Source: an uncultured Lachnospiraceae bacterium (GTDB taxonomy: Bacteria; Bacillota; Clostridia; Lachnospirales; Lachnospiraceae). Taken from it: a DNA stretch of 39,323 bases. The stretch is taken from contig CADBPM010000040.1 of assembly GCA_902796595.1 (NCBI GenBank), forward strand, positions 1-39,323, written 5' to 3'. The translations under genes and the position numbers were made by a program. This document shows positions 17,107 to 23,500 of this stretch, one piece after another (the stretch's first letter is position 1; every line of letters begins with the position of its first letter). Under the pieces are notes generated by a model. The model was not told the origin of the DNA and searched no databases. It was given only the letters and a program-made list of their open reading frames with translations.

Positions 17107-18192
17107 TTGAAAAGATTATCGGTAACCAATCCTATTTATGATATTGTTTTTACTGATTGCTTTGACAACATGGGGGAATTCGGAAAGCTTGGCATTTCAA
17201 CTAGCAAAGCCATGGCTGTTTTTGATTCCAATACAGAAAGATTCTGGAAAAGTGAAGTGATGGATGAGCTTTCAAAAATATATGATGAAGTTTGTTCTTT
17301 TACTTTTCCTGCTGGTGAACAAAGTAAAAATCTTGATACAGTTGAGGATTTATATGAGGCTCTTATCAAAAATCATTTTGAAAGAAAAGATGTTCTGATT
17401 GCTGTTGGCGGCGGTGTCTGCGGTGATATGACAGGCTTTGTAGCTGCTACATATCTTAGAGGAGTCAAGTTCTTTCAGGTACCTACGACTTTGCTTGCCA
17501 TGTGCGATTCCAGTGTCGGCGGAAAAACAGGTGTAGATTTCAGGTCATATAAAAACATGGTTGGTGCTTTTCATCACCCTTCATACGTATACATGAATAT
17601 GTCAACTCTCAAAACTCTTCCTGACAGGGAGTTCTTGTCGGGAATGGGTGAGGTCATAAAGTATGGTTATATTCGTGAGGTCTCGCTTCTTGACTATATT
17701 TGCGAAAATGCAAAGAAGATAAAGGAAAGAGATTTTGAGTCTCTTACTTATATTGTTGAACATTCCTGCCGTATAAAAAAGGAAGTTGTTGAAAATGATC
17801 CGATGGAAAAGGGACTTCGTGCAATATTAAATTATGGTCATACCATTGGTCATGCTATCGAGAAGCTTATGAATTTTAAGCTTCTTCATGGGGAATGTGT
17901 CGCGCTTGGTATGATCGCAGCGATGAAGATATCAGTAGACAGAGGCGTTATAGAAGTAGAAGAGCTCGACAGGCTTAAGAAGATCAATACTTTATTTGGC
18001 CTTCCCGTTTCGGTATCAGGAATATCAGCTGAAGAAATACTCAAGGTTTCAAAGTCCGACAAAAAAATGTCTGCCGGAAAGATCAGGTTTATTCTTTTAA
18101 ATAAAGTCGGTGATGGATATATTGACGATTCTGTCACTGACGAAGAGCTTATAAAGGGAATCAATGAGGTTTTAAATGAGCAAGGAAACTAA
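17107..18192 (+). CDS. aroB: 3-dehydroquinate synthase
   Basis: Second enzyme of the shikimate pathway, converting DAHP to 3-dehydroquinate with NAD and a divalent metal. About 361 residues. It shows the NAD-binding GGGVCGDMTGFVAATYLRGV, the PTTLLAMCDSSVGGKTGVD block, and the metal ligands in GEVIKYG, NYGHTIGHAIE and HGECVALGM. AAGGGGG directly abuts ATG 17101, so TTG 17107 is the better-spaced start. The same GGATGAGATTG arrangement occurs at the PBP2 start. The 3' end overlaps lspA by 17 bases. Confidence 0.95.
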   Translation: MKRLSVTNPIYDIVFTDCFDNMGEFGKLGISTSKAMAVFDSNTERFWKSEVMDELSKIYDEVCSFTFPAGEQSKNLDTVEDLYEALIKNHFERKDVLIAVGGGVCGDMTGFVAATYLRGVKFFQVPTTLLAMCDSSVGGKTGVDFRSYKNMVGAFHHPSYVYMNMSTLKTLPDREFLSGMGEVIKYGYIREVSLLDYICENAKKIKERDFESLTYIVEHSCRIKKEVVENDPMEKGLRAILNYGHTIGHAIEKLMNFKLLHGECVALGMIAAMKISVDRGVIEVEELDRLKKINTLFGLPVSVSGISAEEILKVSKSDKKMSAGKIRFILLNKVGDGYIDDSVTDEELIKGINEVLNEQGN

Positions 18193-18703
18193 GAACTTTT
18201 TATTATGTATTTTAACTACGATTATTTTGGTTATTTTTGATCAGTTTACCAAATACCTTGCTGTTTTAAAACTTTCAGATGGTCCCGTGCCGATATTGCC
18301 TGGTGTCCTGTCGTTTACTCTTTTACAGGGAGGCAATAGAGGTGCAGCTTTTGGAATGCTGCAGGGCGGTTTTTGGATCTTTATGGTCATTACGCTGATA
18401 ATTACTGTACTTTTATTAGTTTTACTTAAAAGAATCCCGGCTGAAAAGAAGTATATGCCGCTTAATATTACTTTTTCGTTTATACTTGCCGGAGCGATAG
18501 GCAATTGCATTGACAGGGTTATAAGTAAGATTACAACAGGAATAAGTTCCGTAACCGATTTTATTTATATTGATCTGATAAATTTTCCTATTTTCAATGT
18601 GGCAGATATATGCGTTACAATAGGCGCTGTACTTCTTATTATTTTAATTTTGTTTGTTTATAAAGATGAAGATTTTGGACTGATATTGAAAAAGAATGAA
18701 TAA
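18176..18703 (+). CDS. lspA: lipoprotein signal peptidase (signal peptidase II)
   Basis: Membrane aspartyl protease that cleaves prolipoproteins after lipidation. It has 175 residues with four predicted transmembrane helices. Conserved blocks are DQFTKYLA near the N-terminus, GGNRGAAFGML, and the two catalytic aspartates in GNCIDRVI and FNVADICVTIG. A likely client in this window is the lipobox-containing carboxypeptidase at 10937. The coding region overlaps aroB upstream and rluD downstream. Confidence 0.96.
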   Translation: MSKETKNFLLCILTTIILVIFDQFTKYLAVLKLSDGPVPILPGVLSFTLLQGGNRGAAFGMLQGGFWIFMVITLIITVLLLVLLKRIPAEKKYMPLNITFSFILAGAIGNCIDRVISKITTGISSVTDFIYIDLINFPIFNVADICVTIGAVLLIILILFVYKDEDFGLILKKNE

Positions 18704-19640
18704 AGAGGATACAATCGTAACGAAAACTGTGCCTGCTGAATTATCCGGCAGGCTTGACAAGGCTGTTTCAACCTTGATGCTTGATACTATTTCAAGATCT
18801 CATATAAAGTCTCTTATAGAAGATGAGAGGGTGCTTGTAAACGGGCGAGCTGTTAAAGCAAGTTTTAAGGTTAAAGCGGATGATGAGATTAAGATTATCA
18901 TTCCGCCGGTAGAAGAAACTGAGATAAAAGCCGAAAATATACCGCTTGATATTATTTATGAAGACGACGATGTTATCCTAGTAAATAAGCCCAAAGGTAT
19001 GGTAGTTCATCCGGCTGCGGGACATACAAGCGGTACACTTGTAAATGCTCTTATGTATCATTGTGGAGAGGACCTTTCTGGCATTAACGGTGAACTAAGA
19101 CCGGGAATTGTTCATAGGATCGATAAGGATACAACCGGAGTTATAATAGCTTGTAAAAATGATAATGCTCACAGAAAAATAGCAGAGCAGCTTGCTGTAC
19201 ACAGTATTACAAGAAGGTATCATGCGCTTGTCTATAATTGCATTAAAGAGGAGAACGGTACCATAGATGCACCGATCGGGCGTCATCCGACAGACCGCAA
19301 GAAAATGGCTATCAACAGGCAGCATGGCAAAAATGCTGTAACACATTATGAAGTGATTGAAAATTTCCATGTACGTAATTCTAATGGTTACTCACATGTT
19401 ATATGTCGCCTTGAAACAGGTCGTACTCATCAGATAAGAGTACATATGACAAGTATTGGACACCCTCTTTTGGGAGATGAAGTGTATGGACCGCAAAAGA
19501 ATCCGTTCCATTTGGAGGGACAGGCACTTCATGCCGAGGTTCTTGGTTTTGTGCATCCGACCACCGGCAAGTATATGGAATTTCATGCACCTCTTCCGGA
19601 TTATTTCAACGAACTTATATGCAAGCTTAAAAATTTATAG
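18696..19640 (+). CDS. RluD-type 23S rRNA pseudouridine synthase
   Basis: Isomerises uridine to pseudouridine in RNA, probably 23S rRNA. It has 314 residues. An N-terminal S4 domain (about 15-75) precedes the RluA/RluD catalytic domain, with the catalytic aspartate in HRIDKDTTG and the family blocks NKPKGMVVHPAAGH and GRTHQIRVHMTSIGHPLLGDEVYG. The lspA-rluD adjacency is typical in Firmicutes. RluD versus RluC/RluA specificity cannot be fixed from motifs alone. The stop codon TAG is supplied by the first bases of a repeat fragment at 19636. Confidence 0.93.
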   Translation: MNKEDTIVTKTVPAELSGRLDKAVSTLMLDTISRSHIKSLIEDERVLVNGRAVKASFKVKADDEIKIIIPPVEETEIKAENIPLDIIYEDDDVILVNKPKGMVVHPAAGHTSGTLVNALMYHCGEDLSGINGELRPGIVHRIDKDTTGVIIACKNDNAHRKIAEQLAVHSITRRYHALVYNCIKEENGTIDAPIGRHPTDRKKMAINRQHGKNAVTHYEVIENFHVRNSNGYSHVICRLETGRTHQIRVHMTSIGHPLLGDEVYGPQKNPFHLEGQALHAEVLGFVHPTTGKYMEFHAPLPDYFNELICKLKNL

Positions 19641-19660
19641 TAAGCGAAGAAAACAATTAG
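19636..19660 (+). repeat. 5' fragment of the interspersed repeat
   Basis: The 25 bases beginning TATAGTAAGCGAAGAAAA match the start of copies A and B with few differences, then similarity ends. The fragment overlaps the rluD stop codon and precedes the blaI-like gene by 20 bases. Confidence 0.7.
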
Positions 19661-19679
19661 TGTATGTCAGAGGGTTAAA

Positions 19680-20060
19680 ATGGGTGAGATAAGACTTCAC
19701 GAAGGTGAATTAAATGTCATGGAATTGCTTTGGTCAAATAAAGAGCTTGCAGCAAAAGATATCGCAAAGATAATAAAAGAGTATATCGGGTGGGAAAAGA
19801 ACACAACATATACAGTTATCAGCAGACTTATTAAAAAGGGCGCAGTTGAAAGACTTGACCCGGGTTTTATCTGCAGGGCTCTTATTACTAAGAAGACCGC
19901 CAGAGAAATAGAAACAAGGCATTTACTTGAACAGTTTTATAATGGATCATTTGCAACGTTTATAGAGGAATATGTTAATGACAGAAAATTATCTAAATAT
20001 GAAGTTTTAGAACTGCAAAAGGTTGTCAGTAAACAAACAGGCGGCAACAGTAAGTTTTAA
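19680..20060 (+). CDS. BlaI/MecI/CopY-family transcriptional repressor
   Basis: A 126-residue winged-helix protein. The Penicillinase_R signature is clear: LHEGELNVMELLWSNKELAAKDIAKII, then KNTTYTVISRLIKKGAVERLDPGFI (recognition helix and wing), and a helical C-terminal dimerisation tail. Relatives repress beta-lactamase, PBP2a or copper genes and are cleaved by a BlaR1-type M56 sensor protease or respond to metal. No M56 sensor gene and no beta-lactamase lie in this window, so the inducer and targets are unknown. Its own terminator follows. Confidence 0.9.
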   Translation: MGEIRLHEGELNVMELLWSNKELAAKDIAKIIKEYIGWEKNTTYTVISRLIKKGAVERLDPGFICRALITKKTAREIETRHLLEQFYNGSFATFIEEYVNDRKLSKYEVLELQKVVSKQTGGNSKF

Positions 20061-20075
20061 CTTGATATAGTGCTT

Positions 20076-20102
20076 AAAGTCAGCAGAGATGCTGGCTTTT
20101 TT
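20076..20102 (+). terminator. intrinsic terminator after the blaI-like gene
   Basis: A 9-bp stem AAAGTCAGC/GCTGGCTTT on an AGAGAT loop runs into further Ts (six Ts in all from 20097 to 20102). Confidence 0.88.
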
Positions 20103-20132
20103 AGTATTCTTGTACTTTTCTTAAAACAAAAG

Positions 20133-20160
20133 TTGACATATTTTTTTAATGTGATAACAT
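20133..20160 (+). promoter_or_regulatory. promoter of the GNAT-phosphorylase gene
   Basis: Consensus TTGACA (20133-20138), a 16-bp spacer and TAACAT (20155-20160). Initiation near 20167 would give a leader of about 160 nt that carries the bulged hairpin and palindrome at 20196-20275. Confidence 0.65.
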
Positions 20161-20195
20161 ATTGCATTATCTGACAAGTTCGGTAATGTACTCTG

Positions 20196-20275
20196 TCGAC
20201 CATCGCGAGAGCGATAAAACATGGTTGGTTTGGCAAAATGTATCGTACACGAAATTACTTATTTCGTGTACGATA
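20196..20275 (+). repeat. bulged hairpin plus palindrome module, copy C
   Basis: The hairpin is TCGACCAT (20196-20203) with ATGGTTGG (20221-20228), an inner CGC-GAGA-GCG stem-loop and a 3' ATAAAAC bulge. A 12-base spacer leads to the 35-bp palindrome at 20241-20275 with perfect arms TATCGTACACGAAAT and ATTTCGTGTACGATA. Relative to copy B, the A-T pair at arm position 8 is replaced by C-G on both sides. In this position the module would be transcribed as the gene's 5' leader. Confidence 0.75.
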
Positions 20276-20326
20276 GGGCAGGAGAGACACTTTAAAAGTT
20301 TGAGTTAGACAGGAGGAGAGAAAAAT

Positions 20327-21637
20327 ATGGCACTTAGACTGATTAAGGGAGACTTGAAGTATCAGAAGCAGATTGTAGAAATGTTAGATGAGTGGACTGA
20401 ATATAATAACACATATGATACAAACCACTCGCCGGCTGCTATATTTCAGAATGATTATCACGATTTTGAAAATTATATCAATAATCTGGATTATCTGGAA
20501 CCTAATAAGGGGTTGGTTCCACAATCAACATTCTTTTGTCTGGACGATGTAAGGAATATTATTGTTGGTGCAGTAAATATCCGACATTATCTGAATGATT
20601 TTCTTTTACAGTATGGAGGTCATATTGGTGATGGTATCAGACCATCGGAAAGAAGAAAAGGCTATGCTACGCAAATGATCAACCTTTCCCTTGATGAATG
20701 CAGGAAGCTTGGAATAGAAAGAGTGCTTATTACCTGTAATAGGGATAATATCGGATCGGCAAGATCGATAGAGAATAATGGCGGGATTTTTGAAAATGAA
20801 GTAGAGAATGACGGCGAGGTTTTAAGAAGATACTGGATAGATCTTACTAATAAATATGGTACAGGATGTTTTCCGATTTTAGAGAATGATCCTGATAAAA
20901 ATGCTGTACTTGAACCTTTGCATGAAAATCTTCACTTGAATTTACCTGAAAAGTGTATTTTTGCATTTTTAAGTGACAAAATAATTAAAGATTTTGTAGT
21001 AAAAAATAATGGCAGAGAGGCAGGGGTATTTGAAACAGTATTTAAGAATTCTCCAGTATATATTTTTGATAATTACAATAATAAGGATGCAATTTGTCTT
21101 ATACAGTCACCTACAGGTTCAGCATGTGCAAGCGACTGCTTAGATTGGCTTATAGCCTACGGAGTTAAAAAGATTCTTGCAGTAGGTTCGTGCGGTGTTC
21201 TAGATAATATTGCTGCAGGTGAATTTCTTGTGGTTGAACAGGCACTTAGAGATGAAGGTACTTCGTATCATTATATGCCGCCTGCAAGGTGGGCAAGACC
21301 TTCAAAGCAGTTATCTGATCAAGTCTACGAACTTTTACTAAAAAAAGGGCTTAAATGCGACAAAGTAAAAAGCTGGACTACCGATGGTTTTTTCCGCGAA
21401 ACAAAGGGGAAAATCGTTGCAAGGAAAAAAGAAGGCTGCAAGGTTGTTGAAATGGAAAGCTCGGCACTTATGTCTGTTGCAGCATTCAGAAAAGCTTCAT
21501 TTGCCCAGATTCTTTTTACTGCAGATAGTCTTGCCGATGTAGATAATTATGATGATCGTAACTTTGGAAGAGATGTTCAACCAGCTGCTATGCAGATTTC
21601 ATTTGAAATTATGAAAGAAATTGATTTGCCACGTTAA
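20327..21637 (+). CDS. GNAT acetyltransferase fused to a nucleoside phosphorylase-like domain
   Basis: A 436-residue two-domain protein. Residues 1 to about 180 are a GNAT N-acetyltransferase, with the acetyl-CoA loop in RRKGYATQM (R109-G112) and the SARSIENNGGIFENE block. Residues from about 190 to 436 resemble the PNP/UDP phosphorylase fold: AVGSCGVLDNIAAGEFLVV, the conserved VVEMESSALMSVA (E375, E377) and a late D in FTADSLADVDN. Substrates of both domains are unknown; nucleoside or nucleoside-antibiotic modification is speculative. A strong AGGAGGAG ribosome binding site precedes the ATG. There is no frame break at the domain boundary, so this is a true single ORF. Confidence 0.88.
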   Translation: MALRLIKGDLKYQKQIVEMLDEWTEYNNTYDTNHSPAAIFQNDYHDFENYINNLDYLEPNKGLVPQSTFFCLDDVRNIIVGAVNIRHYLNDFLLQYGGHIGDGIRPSERRKGYATQMINLSLDECRKLGIERVLITCNRDNIGSARSIENNGGIFENEVENDGEVLRRYWIDLTNKYGTGCFPILENDPDKNAVLEPLHENLHLNLPEKCIFAFLSDKIIKDFVVKNNGREAGVFETVFKNSPVYIFDNYNNKDAICLIQSPTGSACASDCLDWLIAYGVKKILAVGSCGVLDNIAAGEFLVVEQALRDEGTSYHYMPPARWARPSKQLSDQVYELLLKKGLKCDKVKSWTTDGFFRETKGKIVARKKEGCKVVEMESSALMSVAAFRKASFAQILFTADSLADVDNYDDRNFGRDVQPAAMQISFEIMKEIDLPR

Positions 21638-21710
21638 TAAGGTGATGTGGTAGCGTGATAAAGAAAATTTACTGGTTTTAAGGCACTAAGGCACAGATTA
21701 TAAATAACAT

Positions 21711-21761
21711 AACCCGATGGATGGCAAAGGAGTTTTTTGACGTTTTGCCATCCATCGGGTT
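21711..21761. terminator. perfect 18-bp hairpin, possible terminator
   Basis: AACCCGATGGATGGCAAA at 21711-21728 pairs perfectly with 21744-21761 across a 15-base loop that contains TTTTTT. No T-run follows on either strand, so standard termination is uncertain. It lies between converging genes. Confidence 0.55.
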
Positions 21762-21780
21762 CAGTTAATTTGGCATCTCC

Positions 21781-21812
21781 TTATTTCGTATAAGGGGTAT
21801 TTTACGAAATAA
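21781..21812. repeat. short inverted repeat in the convergent gap
   Basis: TTATTTCGTA (21781-21790) and TACGAAATAA (21803-21812) are perfect 10-bp arms. The TTATTTCGT core also occurs in the palindrome of the interspersed repeat, but the surrounding sequence differs, so kinship is uncertain. Nothing else is recognisable in the 276-bp non-coding gap 21638-21913 apart from the two hairpins on either side. Confidence 0.4.
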
Positions 21813-21855
21813 TATATTTCACTCTCTTCCACAATATTCAAACTGGTTCATTCTG

Positions 21856-21898
21856 CAAAAATGATGTCAGTTGTAAGAATGTTTGCAACTGACATCAT
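21856..21898 (-). terminator. intrinsic terminator of the amidase-GHL10 operon
   Basis: A 13-bp perfect stem (21861-21873 with 21886-21898) is followed on the minus strand by a T-run (AAAAA on plus, about 21857-21861). It lies just beyond the GHL10 stop codon. Confidence 0.8.
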
Positions 21899-21913
21899 CA
21901 TATAAAGTTTTAT

Positions 21914-23491
21914 TTATTTCTTCATTTCCTTTAAGACCTTATCTCTCTCGGTCTTGGCACCGGATGACTTGAGGTATGGATCGGTCAAGAAGTTGTATCT
22001 GAAGATAGAAAAGCCTTCAATCTTGTCTTCCTTATTACGGATACTCTTGATCATCCTTGCAAGGATATCATCATTCTGACGCCATTCGTCGGTAGGTTTT
22101 GCCTCGGCGTCATGCATAGGAAGTGTTATATAGAGCTTGACATTGTCGTTGCCTACTTCATCTATCCACTTTTTAACATTCTTTTCAAACGGGCAGATTG
22201 AATGATCAAATCCCCAATACTGCTGAGGAGCTATGAAATCAATATACCCATCTTCATTACACCATGCATCGATATCAACGTAGTATTTCTGATCACTCTT
22301 GAGATTTTCGATATTTCCAGCAGGACTGATACCAAATTCCAGTTTATCATCACATGCCTTTACAGTATCGTATACACCCTTGACAAGGAGATTGATATTA
22401 TTTCTGCGCCAGTCAGCTATATTAGTAAATTCCGGTATCTCTTCGGCGTCTTTACACTCTTTTACATAGGCATTGTATTCCTTGTAATCAAAGTTTTTCT
22501 TATATTTTGCCCCAAGCGTCGGGTAGAAATAATCGTCGAAAATGATACCGTCTACATCATAATTTTCAACTATTTCCTGAACACCATTTATAATAAGTTC
22601 TCTTACCTCAGGAACTGCAGGATTGTAGTAATAATAATTGCTGAAGTATAATACATTTCTGTCTGTTGAAGAATCGCCGTCATTTAACCATGTATATGCA
22701 GGACTTGCCGGATTGACTGTACCTTCCTCATGGTCATCTGAGCCTTTGTATATCTTTTTAAAATCCGCCTTTGAGCAGACTCTGTATGGATTGATATATG
22801 CAAAAATCTTTAAATCTCTTGCTTTGGCTGCATCAACCATTATCTGCAAAGGATCATATCCTGGGTTCTTACCCTGTTCGCCTGAACAGTATTTTGAAAA
22901 TGGAAAATACTTCGAAGGGTACATTGCATCTGAAAAAGGTCTGACAACGGCGTAGACTGTTGTAAAATTGTCAGCCTGTATATTATCAAACATGTCATTT
23001 ATATGCTCTGTAAATGAGACCTCATCATATCCATTTGAAGAAAATTCAAGGAAGCTTACCCATACCGCCTTATCTTCCTTCTCCATATTTGTAATGGTTA
23101 TCTTTTGTGTTGAAATGTTGCCGTTTACATCAATTGCGTAAAAAGTATAGGTGGCATTCTTTTTTATCTTGAATGTCCTTGTACTTTCATTGCTTGCACT
23201 AAGAGCTATTGTCTTTACTTTTGAAGCATATTTTTCATTTGTAAAATACCCTGCCTTATGACTGCCAGTAGCGTATTTCACTTCCTTTAAATCAGAAGAA
23301 GAAGTAACTTTAGCAGACAATTTAATGGGTTTAACACTTTTATTTGTTGTTGAAAGTGTTAAGGATATCTGTGGGTCTGCAGCTGCCTTAACACTTTCTA
23401 ACTTTAAAGCTCCTGTGGCAGCTGTAATAACTGCCACAAGACCTAATAATGTAAGTGTCTGTTTAATTAATTTTGAAATGGATGTGTACAA
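21914..23491 (-). CDS. secreted GHL10-type glycoside hydrolase (family 10-like, DUF187)
   Basis: A 525-residue exported protein. A signal peptide (about 1-37, ending ESVKAAA), an Ig-like beta domain (about 40-135) and a TIM-barrel GHL10 domain (about 137-520) are visible. The domain is marked by AVWVSFLEFSS, TVYAVVRPFSDAMYPSKYFPF, GYDPLQIMVDAAKARDLKIFAYINPYR, YDVDGIIFDDYFYP and FGISPAGN. The E. coli member DigH cleaves glycan strands stripped of stem peptides, and a peptidoglycan amidase gene lies nine bases upstream, so the same role is likely here. The start is TTG 23491. Confidence 0.88.
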   Translation of the reverse strand: MYTSISKLIKQTLTLLGLVAVITAATGALKLESVKAAADPQISLTLSTTNKSVKPIKLSAKVTSSSDLKEVKYATGSHKAGYFTNEKYASKVKTIALSASNESTRTFKIKKNATYTFYAIDVNGNISTQKITITNMEKEDKAVWVSFLEFSSNGYDEVSFTEHINDMFDNIQADNFTTVYAVVRPFSDAMYPSKYFPFSKYCSGEQGKNPGYDPLQIMVDAAKARDLKIFAYINPYRVCSKADFKKIYKGSDDHEEGTVNPASPAYTWLNDGDSSTDRNVLYFSNYYYYNPAVPEVRELIINGVQEIVENYDVDGIIFDDYFYPTLGAKYKKNFDYKEYNAYVKECKDAEEIPEFTNIADWRRNNINLLVKGVYDTVKACDDKLEFGISPAGNIENLKSDQKYYVDIDAWCNEDGYIDFIAPQQYWGFDHSICPFEKNVKKWIDEVGNDNVKLYITLPMHDAEAKPTDEWRQNDDILARMIKSIRNKEDKIEGFSIFRYNFLTDPYLKSSGAKTERDKVLKEMKK

Positions 23492-23500
23492 AATCTTACC

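Noticed and set aside
22202..22651. 149-codon plus-strand open frame
   Set aside because: Antisense to the GHL10 hydrolase, whose domain motifs are clear on the other strand.
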